Assembly (NCBI GenBank): GCA_030682255.1
Contig: JAUXOK010000028.1
Coordinates: 248,001 to 312,000 of the forward strand
Direction: 5' to 3'
Length of the DNA: 64,000 nt
Origin: Bacteroidota bacterium
GTDB taxonomy: Bacteria > Bacteroidota > Bacteroidia > NS11-12g > UBA955
Shown: positions 28,524-37,193 of the stretch, piece after piece
Layout: each line of letters starts with the position of its first letter
Position numbering within the stretch: position 1 is the first letter of the stretch
Position numbers and translations under genes: made by a program
The notes under the pieces: model-generated
What the model was told of the DNA's origin: nothing
Seen by the model: only the letters and a program-made list of their open reading frames with translations
The model's database searches: none

Positions 28524-28531
28524 TAAATTTG
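28524..28531 (+). promoter_or_regulatory. Candidate -7 promoter box for the NqrM-like gene
   Basis: TAAATTTG followed by C is an exact TAnnTTTG match and ends only 4 bp before the ATG at 28536, so a transcript from it would be leaderless or nearly so. Confidence 0.45.
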
Positions 28532-28535
28532 CAAC

Positions 28536-28733
28536 ATGGTTCAATATTTTTTAGTCATAGGTGTACTTTTGTTGTGTGTAGCAGGCATAGCTGTAAGAGT
28601 TTTACTTGTAAAAGATGCATCTATGAGAGGCACTTGTGCTTCGCAAACACCTATGTTAAACAAAGAAGGTGTTGCTTGCGGCTTATGTGGCAAGATGCCC
28701 GGTGAGCCTTGTGGTGAGGAAAATAAAAACTAA
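28536..28733 (+). CDS. Small Cys-rich membrane protein, NqrM-like
   Basis: This 65-residue protein has one N-terminal membrane helix (VQYFLVIGVLLLCVAGIAVRVLL). A short cytosolic or periplasmic tail follows with cysteines in the pattern GTCASQ ... GVACGLCGKMPGEPCGEE. The layout (one helix, then GxC, then CxxC and PC) parallels NqrM (DUF539), which is needed to install the iron centre between NqrD and NqrE of the Na+-NQR. Bacteroidota versions are usually labelled only as membrane or secreted protein. This genome does encode an NQR (57.1-63.1 kb). The NqrM assignment is an inference. Confidence 0.6.
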   Translation: MVQYFLVIGVLLLCVAGIAVRVLLVKDASMRGTCASQTPMLNKEGVACGLCGKMPGEPCGEENKN

Positions 28734-28736
28734 AAA

Positions 28737-30293
28737 TTACAACAACTTCTTGCTTTTCAAAAAACTAGTCCACTCTTCATATTTTTGATTAGTCAAAACT
28801 CTTGGAAATTTACTCTGAGAGCCATATTTCCCTTGTTCTTGCATCCATTCTATAAATAAATCTGAAGGAATTATATGAACTTTGAAGTTTTTTAAAGCAT
28901 GCTTTCTTTCTGTCGCATAATCATCGTTAGTTGCAATTAATAATTCGTCTAATGTTTTTGATATAGACGGAATATCTGCATTTTGTATATCACACCCCAA
29001 AAACCAAGTGTGCCCATGAATACCATTTTCAGTTATACCTTTTACTGTATATTCATTGATATTGGTTTTTAAAATTTCACTGAGTTGACTAACAGCTTGA
29101 TTCATATTGTCTACACCTAAATGTTCGCCACACAAACTTAAATAGTGTTTAGTTCTTCCAGTAATTTTAATTTCACATTGTTCCAAATCAACAAATTTAA
29201 TGGTATCCCCTATTAAATATCGCCAAGCACCCGAGCATGTTGTTAATAAAATTGCGTAATTTTTATTCAATTCAACTTGACCAATATTAAGAGCAACAAC
29301 ACCTGATTTGATATTGCCATTTTCATCAAAATTTTGTTCATTAAAAGGCACAAACTCAAAAAACATCCCATTTTTAAAATTTAGTCGCATCCCTTGTGCT
29401 TCTTTTCTAGCTTGATAAGCCACGAATCCCTCTGATGCCAAATAGGTTTCAAAATACATAATTGGCCTTTCAAACAAAGGATCTAAGCTTCTTTTATAAG
29501 GGTCGATTGCAACACCACCCCACAAATAAAAACTAAAATTTGGCCATACATCATGAATGGTTTTAACTTTGTATTTAGATATTATTTTCTCAAATAAAAT
29601 TTGAATCCAAGCAGGTACACCAGCTATTCCAACAACATCCCAATTTGTTGCTTCCTCAACAATTCTTTCGATTTTCTTCTCCCAATCTTTTTCACTTCGA
29701 ATATCCATCGTAGGTTTTGAAAAACGATCGAACCAACTCGGCACATTACTACCAGTTATACCACTTAAATCGCCAGCATAAGTTTTGCCTTCATCATTAA
29801 AATATAGACTAGTGCTTCCGCTCATCATCAAATAATCCTTAGCTAAATAATCTTTAGGAATATCTGTTTTCAAAACACTAATCATTTGCCTAACACTAGC
29901 TTTGGTAATACTTTTAAGCATGTCTGAAGATACGGGTATATATTTACTACTGCCCTCAGATGTGCCAGAACTCAATGCAAAGTACTCGATTTTACCAGGC
30001 CAGGTTACATCTTCTTTACCATTGTAGGCCTTTTGCCACCATTCATGCATCGTGCTGTAATCACCAATGGGTACTTTTTGTTGATATTGTCGTATCAAAA
30101 ACTTGGAGGCTAAAATCTCCGAAAACTGATACATTTTACCAAACTCTGTATTTTCTGCTCTAAGTAAAAGTTTTTCAAGTGTTTTACTTTGTTGCTTTAA
30201 TGCCTTTTCTTGATTAAGTACAAATGGAATGCTCAGTCTTTTACCTGCATTTATAACTTGACGAAGTATTTTTTTTCTGTAACTATTTGGCAT
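28737..30293 (-). CDS. GH3-family acyl-adenylating protein
   Basis: This 518-residue protein is of the GH3 auxin-responsive promoter family within the ANL adenylate-forming superfamily. The nucleotide-binding motif SGTSEGSSKYIPVS (about residue 100) and the later ATCSGAWRYLIGDTIKF / ITGRTKHYLSLCGEHLG segments mark the adenylation core. Plant GH3 enzymes conjugate amino acids to acyl acids. Bacterial substrates are unknown, so only acyl-AMP-forming chemistry can be inferred. It ends 3 bp from the convergent NqrM-like gene. Confidence 0.88.
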   Translation of the reverse strand: MPNSYRKKILRQVINAGKRLSIPFVLNQEKALKQQSKTLEKLLLRAENTEFGKMYQFSEILASKFLIRQYQQKVPIGDYSTMHEWWQKAYNGKEDVTWPGKIEYFALSSGTSEGSSKYIPVSSDMLKSITKASVRQMISVLKTDIPKDYLAKDYLMMSGSTSLYFNDEGKTYAGDLSGITGSNVPSWFDRFSKPTMDIRSEKDWEKKIERIVEEATNWDVVGIAGVPAWIQILFEKIISKYKVKTIHDVWPNFSFYLWGGVAIDPYKRSLDPLFERPIMYFETYLASEGFVAYQARKEAQGMRLNFKNGMFFEFVPFNEQNFDENGNIKSGVVALNIGQVELNKNYAILLTTCSGAWRYLIGDTIKFVDLEQCEIKITGRTKHYLSLCGEHLGVDNMNQAVSQLSEILKTNINEYTVKGITENGIHGHTWFLGCDIQNADIPSISKTLDELLIATNDDYATERKHALKNFKVHIIPSDLFIEWMQEQGKYGSQSKFPRVLTNQKYEEWTSFLKSKKLL

Positions 30294-30362
30294 TCTGATG
30301 CAAATTAAATTAAAAAAAACTATAAGTCAAGCAATTAAGCTAGATTCAACTTTAAAACCAAT

Positions 30363-31448
30363 TTATTTTTGATCAAAATCAACAAAAACCTCTGCACTTG
30401 TTGGATGAGATTGACAGGTTAGGATATAGCCTTTTTCTACTTCATCGTCTTCTAAAGAAAAATTCAAATCCATATTCACTGTACCTTGTGTAACTTTTGC
30501 TCTGCAAGTGCAACAAACACCGCCTTTACATGCAAATGGTAAGTCAGCACCAGTTTTTAAAGCTGCATCTAATATCGTTTCGCCATTGTATGACAATTCC
30601 AATTGATAAGTTAAACCATCTATTTTAACAGAAACCTTTGAAACTTCTCCTTCTGTTTTTGTTTGACTTTCTGAAACAACTTCAGTTTTGGTCGAAGCAA
30701 AAGAAGTAAACAACTCAAAGTGTATTTTTTTAGAATCAACCCCCCTTTGTTCCAATTCGTTTTTAACTGACATAATCATCGATTCTGGTCCACATAAAAA
30801 GAATTCATCTGATTGGTGGGTATCTAATAGATTATGTTCACAGAAATCTTTGCATTTCAACTCATTGATTCTACCATTCAAAATCGGTACATCAACGGCC
30901 TCTCTACTGAGAATATGAAACACTGTGAATCTATCTAAATAAGTATTTTTAAGAGCTTCAATTTCTTCTAAAAACATAATAGAGCCACTGTTTTTATTGC
31001 CATAAATCAATTTAAATTGACTGTGTGATTCTTTAGCCAATGTAGTTTTAATAATACTAAGAATTGGTGTAATACCGCTTCCAGCTGCGAATGCAACATA
31101 GTTCTTGCGGTTATCAGATTTTAATTCTGTATAAAAATTCCCCATTGGAGTCATCACCTGTAATTCATCACCAACTTTTAATTGCCTATTGGCGAAAGTA
31201 GAAAATTTACCGCCTTCAACCTCTTTAATACCAACGGTTAAATCTGAATCTAAAGGAGAACTGCAAATAGAATATGATCTTCTTATTTCTTCGCCATTAA
31301 AATCTTTCTTAAATGTGATATATTGTCCTTGAATAAATTCGTAATCAGATTTCAATGAATCAGGTATATGGAATGAAACAGAAACAGAGTCAGGAGTTTC
31401 TCTTTTGATGCTTTTAACAGATAATGTATTAAACTTTGGGGATGACAT
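30363..31448 (-). CDS. Ferredoxin-NADP reductase-like flavoprotein with C-terminal 2Fe-2S domain (PaaE-like)
   Basis: This 361-residue electron-transfer protein has three modules. An FAD-binding barrel (about 1-105) carries RRSYSICSSP. An NAD(P)-binding Rossmann domain (about 110-235) carries FAAGSGITPILSII and FFLCGPESMI. A plant-type 2Fe-2S ferredoxin domain (about 270-361) carries CKGGVCCTCRAKV and a distal C in LTCQSHP. The order equals that of PaaE/PaaK, the reductase of phenylacetyl-CoA epoxidase, and of related hydroxylase reductases. No oxygenase subunits are nearby, so the partner is unknown. Confidence 0.88.
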   Translation of the reverse strand: MSSPKFNTLSVKSIKRETPDSVSVSFHIPDSLKSDYEFIQGQYITFKKDFNGEEIRRSYSICSSPLDSDLTVGIKEVEGGKFSTFANRQLKVGDELQVMTPMGNFYTELKSDNRKNYVAFAAGSGITPILSIIKTTLAKESHSQFKLIYGNKNSGSIMFLEEIEALKNTYLDRFTVFHILSREAVDVPILNGRINELKCKDFCEHNLLDTHQSDEFFLCGPESMIMSVKNELEQRGVDSKKIHFELFTSFASTKTEVVSESQTKTEGEVSKVSVKIDGLTYQLELSYNGETILDAALKTGADLPFACKGGVCCTCRAKVTQGTVNMDLNFSLEDDEVEKGYILTCQSHPTSAEVFVDFDQK

Positions 31449-31515
31449 ATGATTTTAAATGGCTTGCAAATTTATTAAAAATTTAGAGATTTTTTAGGTA
31501 TAATTATAATCATTC

Positions 31516-32832
31516 TTATTGAACTTGAGTTGGAGCTAAAGTGGATTTATATCTTTCCAAACATCTTTGTCTAGCAAACGTATGCTCAACAATTGGTTTT
31601 GCATAGTGAATTGTTCCAAATTCAGGCACCCATTTTTTGATATATTTTAAATTGGGATCAAATTTTTCCGTTTGTAAAGTTGGATTAAAAATTCTGAAAT
31701 AAGGTGCAGCATCTACTCCCGAACCTGCCGCCCATTGCCAACCGCCATTGTTACTAGCCAATTCAAAATCCAAAAGTTTGGCTGCAAAATAAGCTTCGCC
31801 CCAACGCCAACTAATTAATAAATGTTTGCATAAAAAACTCGCCACAATCATCCTAACTCTGTTGTGCATCAATCCTGTGGCATTCAATTCTCTCATCCCT
31901 GCATCTACTATAGGATAACCCGTTTTGCCTTGACACCATTTCAGAAAATCTGCTTCATCTTTTTCCCATTCAATTTTATCATATTCTGGTTTGAATGCAC
32001 CATTAACAACATGTGGAAAGTGAGCTAAAATCTGCATATAAAAATCTCGCCAAATCAACTCGTTGAGCCATTTTTCACTGGTTTGCAATGCTTTCTTGGC
32101 TTTTTCCCTTATCGATATGGTGCCAAATCTGAAATGAATACTCAATTTACTTGTACCTTCTATGGATGGAATATCTCTGTTTTTTTCATAATTCTGTATC
32201 ACACTCGATTTGGTTGTTTTCTCTGGATATTGAAAAGATTTTGGTTCAAACCCCATTGATTCCAATGAAACAATTTCAGTTGGCGATGAATTTTTAAGAA
32301 AATCATTTATCAAAGTTTCACTTGGATACGAAACTATTGGAAACTCATTCAATCTAGTTTTCCATTTTTTAGAATAAGGCGTATAAACAGTGTATGGTTT
32401 GCCATCATCTTTCAATACTTCTCTATAATCAAAAACACATTGGTCTTTAAAACTGGAAAATGAAATGCCTTTTGTAAACAGAAAATCGTTTACAGATTGG
32501 TCTCTTTTGATAGCATAAGGTTCATAATCCTCATTGGTAAAAACACCCTTAATTGAGTATTCTTTTACTAATTGTTTGTAAATTTCTAATGGTTGACCAT
32601 AATAAACACACAAATCTGAGCCAATGTCATTCAATTCTTTTTTAATTAATGAGAGTTCTTGATGAATAAACTGAACCCTTAAATCTGTTTTATTTTCTAA
32701 TTGATTGAGAATTTCATTATCAAAAATAAATATTGGCAAAACAGGCAAACCGCTGTTCAACGCTTTGTATAAACCATGATTATCGTTGAGTCTTAAATCT
32801 CTTCTAAACCAAAAAACATTAACGAACTCCAT
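31516..32832 (-). CDS. phrB: Deoxyribodipyrimidine photolyase (class I CPD type)
   Basis: This is a light-driven repair enzyme for cyclobutane pyrimidine dimers. The product is 438 residues from the ATG at 32830-32832; a TTG three codons earlier is possible. The N-terminal antenna domain begins NVFWFRRDLRLNDNHGL. The C-terminal FAD domain shows WLNELIWRDFYMQIL, GYPIVDAGMRELNATGLMHNRVRM, DFELASNNGGWQWAAGSG and PYFRIFNPTLQTEKFDP, with the FAD-contacting asparagine and tryptophans present. It follows the SDR gene directly; both diverge from a CarH-like regulator, which suggests light-controlled expression. Confidence 0.95.
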   Translation of the reverse strand: MEFVNVFWFRRDLRLNDNHGLYKALNSGLPVLPIFIFDNEILNQLENKTDLRVQFIHQELSLIKKELNDIGSDLCVYYGQPLEIYKQLVKEYSIKGVFTNEDYEPYAIKRDQSVNDFLFTKGISFSSFKDQCVFDYREVLKDDGKPYTVYTPYSKKWKTRLNEFPIVSYPSETLINDFLKNSSPTEIVSLESMGFEPKSFQYPEKTTKSSVIQNYEKNRDIPSIEGTSKLSIHFRFGTISIREKAKKALQTSEKWLNELIWRDFYMQILAHFPHVVNGAFKPEYDKIEWEKDEADFLKWCQGKTGYPIVDAGMRELNATGLMHNRVRMIVASFLCKHLLISWRWGEAYFAAKLLDFELASNNGGWQWAAGSGVDAAPYFRIFNPTLQTEKFDPNLKYIKKWVPEFGTIHYAKPIVEHTFARQRCLERYKSTLAPTQVQ

Positions 32833-32837
32833 ATTTT

Positions 32838-33740
32838 TCAAATATTTTCGATAGCTTTTTCTATGTTTGAATAATTGAAATTAAATCCAGTTGACTGAAT
32901 TTTATTGGATGAAACAATCTGACTACTAAGTAAAAGCTGCCCCCTCTCTTTGCCAAATATCAATGAAATCATAAATTCAGGTATGTTAGGCAATAAAATA
33001 TTTCTATTCATTTGGGAAGCTAATAATTTAGTTATACGAGTAATATCAGTGGGATTGGGTGTCACAGCATTATAAGTCCCATTTAATTGTTTGTCTATGG
33101 CCCATACAATCATATTGGTTAAATCATCAATATGAATCCAACTAATTATTTGTTTCCCATTTCCAGGAATAGCCCCAATAAAAAACTTTATGGGTTGGGC
33201 AAGTTTTTTAATAAATCCGCCTTTGTTCGACAAAACGATTCCAAATCTAAACACACAAACTTTTGTGTTGATTTTTTCAAACTCCAAAGCCGATTTTTCC
33301 CACTCATTTACCAGATTAGAAATAAAAGCATCCTCTTTTGTAGAGTTTTCATCAAGTTTATTTGAACAAATATTTGGATAATACCCAATGGCTGAAGCTG
33401 AAATTAATTGAGGTAATTGCAACTTATTTTTTTGAATGGTTTTCAATAAAATTGCCAATGGCTTTACCCGACTGTCTATTAATTCTTGTTTTCTTTTTTC
33501 CGTAAAAGGTTTATCAAATATGCCTTGACCAGACAAATTTACAATTACATCAACATCAATTAATGCTTTTTCATCTATTTTATCTTGGTCGGGATTCCAA
33601 TAAAAAACATCTTGGTTATTGCATTTTGATTGCTGAGTACTTAATAATACGACTTCAAAATTTTTTTGTTTAAGTTTTTGTACTAAATTTGAACCTATTA
33701 AACCAGTGCCTCCGCATATTAATATTTTTGTAATTGCCAT
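32838..33740 (-). CDS. TIGR01777-type NAD-dependent epimerase (YfcH-like SDR)
   Basis: This is a 300-residue extended short-chain dehydrogenase/reductase. The N-terminal Rossmann motif ICGGTGLIGSNLVQKL and later ISWIHIDDLTNMIVWAI match TIGR01777/YfcH proteins, whose substrate is unknown. The active-site tyrosine region reads SASAIGYYPN. Its stop lies 5 bp before the photolyase ATG, and the pair faces away from a B12-binding MerR regulator. SDR genes of this type next to photolyases are frequent in light-inducible clusters. Confidence 0.85.
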   Translation of the reverse strand: MAITKILICGGTGLIGSNLVQKLKQKNFEVVLLSTQQSKCNNQDVFYWNPDQDKIDEKALIDVDVIVNLSGQGIFDKPFTEKRKQELIDSRVKPLAILLKTIQKNKLQLPQLISASAIGYYPNICSNKLDENSTKEDAFISNLVNEWEKSALEFEKINTKVCVFRFGIVLSNKGGFIKKLAQPIKFFIGAIPGNGKQIISWIHIDDLTNMIVWAIDKQLNGTYNAVTPNPTDITRITKLLASQMNRNILLPNIPEFMISLIFGKERGQLLLSSQIVSSNKIQSTGFNFNYSNIEKAIENI

Positions 33741-33786
33741 GGGTGCAAGTTAAACACAAACAAGAACAATAAGTTTTATAAAAAAA

Positions 33787-34746
33787 ATGAAAAAAGGGAA
33801 AAGTGAATTTAGAAACAAACTATTTATTAAAGACTTAGAAAATATTACTGGCATCAAAGCACACACCATTAGAATTTGGGAACAGAGATACAACTTATTA
33901 GAACCTCATAGAACCGATACTGGATTGAGGTACTACGATGAAGATCAATTGCGATTAATTCTTAATGTTTCCATTTTAAACAACAATGGATACAAAATAT
34001 CCAAAATTGCTGAGATGACTAAAGAGGAAATTTATGAAATATGTCAACAGTTGTCTGAGAATGTTTCGAAATTTGATGGACAAGTTCAATCACTTATTAC
34101 CACCATGATGATGTTTGACGAAAAGGAATTCAATAAATTACTGTCTATTAATATCCTTAAAATGGGAGTAGAAGAAACCATGTTGCAAATTGTTTTTCCG
34201 TTTATGGATCAAGTTGGATTGTTATGGCTTTCAGGCAGTATTCATCCCGCCCACGAACATTTCATCTCTAACCTCATCAGACAAAGATTGCATGTTGCAA
34301 TAGATTCACTTAATCTTAGCCATGGACCAGAGTCAAAAAAGTTCTTGGTATTTGTGCCAACAGGCGAAAATCATGACATGAGCATTATGTTTGCCAACTA
34401 TGTGTTACGTTCGCGTGGACATGAAGTAATATACTTAGGCACTCAAACACCTTTTGAAGATTTATATACCATCTTTGAAATGCGCAAACCAGACTTTATT
34501 TTTAGCATTATCACTGCTTTAAACAGCAATGTCAGCATTCAAACCTTTATTAACAATTTAGGAAAGTATTGGAAAGATACACAAATACTATTGTCTGGCA
34601 ATCAGATTATCAATAGAAAAGATTTAAAAATGCCTGAAAACGTCAAAGTACTTAACAGCCCTAAAGACTTATTTGTGTTCTTAGATGAATTGAGAGACAA
34701 CTTACAATACAATCTTACCATCAAGAATTTTTCATCTCATAAATAA
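33787..34746 (+). CDS. MerR-family regulator with B12-binding domain (CarH/LitR-like photoreceptor)
   Basis: This 319-residue regulator has a MerR winged helix (about 12-80; FIKDLENITGIKAHTIRIWEQRY) and a helical cobalamin-cap domain with the W-x9-EH motif (W147, E157-H158). A Rossmann-like B12-binding domain holds the lower-ligand histidine in ENHDMS (H196). CarH and LitR proteins use adenosylcobalamin to repress in the dark and release DNA on illumination. The canonical DxHxxG glycine is serine here, but the ligand histidine and the W-EH motif are intact. It diverges from the SDR-photolyase pair with 46 bp between, so those are the likely targets. Confidence 0.88.
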   Translation: MKKGKSEFRNKLFIKDLENITGIKAHTIRIWEQRYNLLEPHRTDTGLRYYDEDQLRLILNVSILNNNGYKISKIAEMTKEEIYEICQQLSENVSKFDGQVQSLITTMMMFDEKEFNKLLSINILKMGVEETMLQIVFPFMDQVGLLWLSGSIHPAHEHFISNLIRQRLHVAIDSLNLSHGPESKKFLVFVPTGENHDMSIMFANYVLRSRGHEVIYLGTQTPFEDLYTIFEMRKPDFIFSIITALNSNVSIQTFINNLGKYWKDTQILLSGNQIINRKDLKMPENVKVLNSPKDLFVFLDELRDNLQYNLTIKNFSSHK

Positions 34747-34967
34747 TTGGCAGTAGGCTTTAGAAAATCTAAAGTTAGCCAACAAAAGGTACTTAATTTT
34801 TACAATTCCATTTTCTGATTATTTGAATGGATTTAAAAATGTAAGCAAATTATTGGTCAATATTTTTGGGAATTGCAAATCAGATAAGATTCACTTCTTT
34901 TATTATCTGACAACAATCAAATTTTTTGTAATCAAATTTAAAGTTGTTTCTCAAAAATGTTATGCAT

Positions 34968-35000
34968 AAAAAAAGCTGCTCAAATTTTGAGCAGCTTTTA
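34968..35000 (-). terminator. Rho-independent terminator after rpsA
   Basis: A near-perfect hairpin AAAAGCTGCTCAAA/TTTGAGCAGCTTTT with flanking A and T tracts lies 18 bp past the rpsA stop. It could also stop the MerR transcript from the other side. Confidence 0.85.
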
Positions 35001-35018
35001 AATAATATATTAAAAGTA

Positions 35019-37139
35019 TTAAGCTTTTAATGTTTTAGCTTCTTCAATCCAAGTATGCCATTGTTCTAAACTGGTCATGCTGTCTTTAGTTTCTAATTCA
35101 GCAATTTTCTCATCAGTTAGTTCAATTAAATCATTGTATGTGAAAATACCTAAATCATTTAATCTTTTTTCAAAAGCTGGACCAACGCCATTGATTTTCT
35201 TTAAATCATCAGCATTGTTAGAAACTGTTTCTTCAACTGCTTCTACTTTTTCAGCTTTTACTTTTTTGGTTTCTTTTTTAACAGCATCTTTTACATTAGC
35301 GCTATCAAACATTGCTTTCAAATCACTGAATGCATCTAATTCACCTAAAGTCGTTTTTTCTACGTTTTTGTTAACGGTTCTAACTGTTTTAGCTGTTTTG
35401 TCTTTTGCTGCTTCGTCTTTTGCTTTCTCTTCAGATTTCCAAGTGTTAGTATGTGAAAGTATGATACTTTTGTTTTCTTTGCTAAATTCGATAACTTCAA
35501 AAGTTAATACATCAGCATCTTTGATTTTTCCACCATTTTCTTTCACTAAGTGACGTTTTGGAGCAAAACCTTCGATACCATATTGTAATTGTACATTTGC
35601 ACCTTTGTCGTTAAGACCAACAACAGTACCTTCATGTTTGCTATTAACAAAGAAGATAGTTTCGAAAGTATCCCAAGGATTTTCTTCCAATTGTTTGTGT
35701 CCTAATGATAATCTACGATTTTCACTATCAACTTCTAAAACAACTGCTTCGATTTTCTCGTCTCTTTTAATAAATTCAGATGGATGTTTGATTTTTTTAG
35801 TCCAAGATAAATCTGAAACGTGAATCAATCCATCAACACCTTCTTCAAGTTCAACAAATAAGCCATAGGAAGTTAAGTTTTTAACAACACCTGTGTGTTT
35901 GCTACCAACTTTATATTTCTCGATGATGCTTAACCAAGGATCTTGAGTTAATTGTTTAATACCTAAAGACAATTTATGTTCATCTTTTTCAATAGCTGTA
36001 ATGATAGCTTCAATTTCATCTCCGGTTTTCAAGAAATCATGTGGACTTCTTAAGTGGCTGCTCCAGCTCATTTCAGAAACGTGGATTAAGCCTTCAACAC
36101 CTGGTTGTAATTCTACGAAAGCACCATAATCAGTAACAGTAACAACTTTACCTTTTACTTTTTCACCTAGCTTTAATGAATCGCCTAATTTATCCCAAGG
36201 ATGCTCAGACAATTGTTTCATACCAAGAGAGATACGTTTTTTACCTTCATCAAATTCAAGAACAACAACTGTGATTTTGTCATCCAATTGAACCATTTCT
36301 TCTGGATTGCTGATTCTACCCCAAGACATGTCTGTAATGTGTAATAATCCATCAATACCACCTAAATCTACGAATACACCAAATGGTGCGATATTTTTGA
36401 CAATACCTTCTAATACCTGACCTTTTTCTAATTTAGATAAGATGTCAGATTTTTGAGCTTCGATATCGTCTTCAATTAATGCTTTGTGAGAAATTACAAC
36501 GTTTTTGAATACTTCATTTACCTTAACGATTTTGAACTCCATGTCTTTTCCAACATATTGGTCGTAATCTTTAATTGGTTTCACATCAATTTGTGAACCT
36601 GGTAAAAAGGCATCAATTCCCATCAAATCAACCACCAAACCACCTTTGGTTCTAGTTTTAACCAATCCAGTTAAAACAGTACCTTCTTCCATGGCTTTGG
36701 TAATAAAATCCCAAGATTTTTCTAAAATAGCACGTTTTCTAGAAAGCACCAATTGTCCATTGGCATCTTCAACAGTTTCTAAATAAACTTCTACTTCATC
36801 GCCTACTTTTAAATCTGGCAAATCTCTGAATTCACTTCTTTGAATAATACCATCTGATTTAAATCCAACATTAATTACAACTTCTTTGTCGTTTAATGCA
36901 ACAACCGAACCTTTAACAAGCTCTTCTGAAGTTAAACTTTTTAAAGAGGTAGTGTAGAGATTCACCATTTCTTGGTGTTCTGCCTTGTTGTAATTAGAGA
37001 AACCGGCATTATCCATACTCCAATCAAAATCATCCGCAGCTGGAGCGTCATAGTTTGTTTTTGTGCGGGTTGTGTGGGTTTCTGTGGCTGCATCAACACC
37101 TGTTGATACGTTGCCGTTTTGTAATTGTTCTTCTGTCAA
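35019..37139 (-). CDS. rpsA: 30S ribosomal protein S1 with C-terminal helix-hairpin-helix-type extension
   Basis: This 706-residue protein has six S1 RNA-binding domains (for example GIVKNIAPFGVFVDLGGIDGLLHI, KVVTVTDYGAFVELQPGVEGLIHV, VVKNLTSYGLFVELEEGVDGLIHV). It ends with a Lys/Glu-rich linker and an extra module of about 60 residues, LKKINGVGPAFEKRLNDLGI ... FTYNDLIELTD, which resembles helix-hairpin-helix/DUF4332 domains. An acidic N-terminal tail of about 50 residues precedes the first S1 domain. The start is TTG at 37137-37139, no ATG being available before residue 42. It is preceded by a full AAAGGAGG Shine-Dalgarno sequence, rare in this phylum. Confidence 0.93.
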   Translation of the reverse strand: MTEEQLQNGNVSTGVDAATETHTTRTKTNYDAPAADDFDWSMDNAGFSNYNKAEHQEMVNLYTTSLKSLTSEELVKGSVVALNDKEVVINVGFKSDGIIQRSEFRDLPDLKVGDEVEVYLETVEDANGQLVLSRKRAILEKSWDFITKAMEEGTVLTGLVKTRTKGGLVVDLMGIDAFLPGSQIDVKPIKDYDQYVGKDMEFKIVKVNEVFKNVVISHKALIEDDIEAQKSDILSKLEKGQVLEGIVKNIAPFGVFVDLGGIDGLLHITDMSWGRISNPEEMVQLDDKITVVVLEFDEGKKRISLGMKQLSEHPWDKLGDSLKLGEKVKGKVVTVTDYGAFVELQPGVEGLIHVSEMSWSSHLRSPHDFLKTGDEIEAIITAIEKDEHKLSLGIKQLTQDPWLSIIEKYKVGSKHTGVVKNLTSYGLFVELEEGVDGLIHVSDLSWTKKIKHPSEFIKRDEKIEAVVLEVDSENRRLSLGHKQLEENPWDTFETIFFVNSKHEGTVVGLNDKGANVQLQYGIEGFAPKRHLVKENGGKIKDADVLTFEVIEFSKENKSIILSHTNTWKSEEKAKDEAAKDKTAKTVRTVNKNVEKTTLGELDAFSDLKAMFDSANVKDAVKKETKKVKAEKVEAVEETVSNNADDLKKINGVGPAFEKRLNDLGIFTYNDLIELTDEKIAELETKDSMTSLEQWHTWIEEAKTLKA

Positions 37140-37148
37140 TTTATATTT

Positions 37149-37156
37149 CCTCCTTT
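37149..37156 (-). promoter_or_regulatory. Strong Shine-Dalgarno site of rpsA, fixing a TTG start
   Basis: AAAGGAGG on the minus strand is fully complementary to the usual 16S 3' tail CCUCCUUU and lies 9 nt before the TTG. Most genes in this window show no such site, so it probably matters for rpsA control. Confidence 0.75.
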
Positions 37157-37164
37157 GTGGGGCG

Positions 37165-37173
37165 GCAAAAGTA
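37165..37173 (-). promoter_or_regulatory. Candidate -7 promoter box for rpsA
   Basis: TACTTTTGC on the minus strand matches TAnnTTTG exactly and lies 9 bp upstream of the Shine-Dalgarno site, implying a short leader of about 20 nt. Confidence 0.6.
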
Positions 37174-37193
37174 AAAAATATTATTTATTATTC

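Noticed and set aside
30363-31448. Phenylacetate degradation (paa) locus
   Set aside because: Only a PaaE-like reductase is present; no paaABCD or other paa genes flank it.
35077-35553. 158-codon open frame on the plus strand opposite rpsA
   Set aside because: It is antisense to strongly conserved S1 coding sequence; the Ser/Phe/Leu-rich product mirrors Lys/Glu/Asp-rich codons of the opposite strand.
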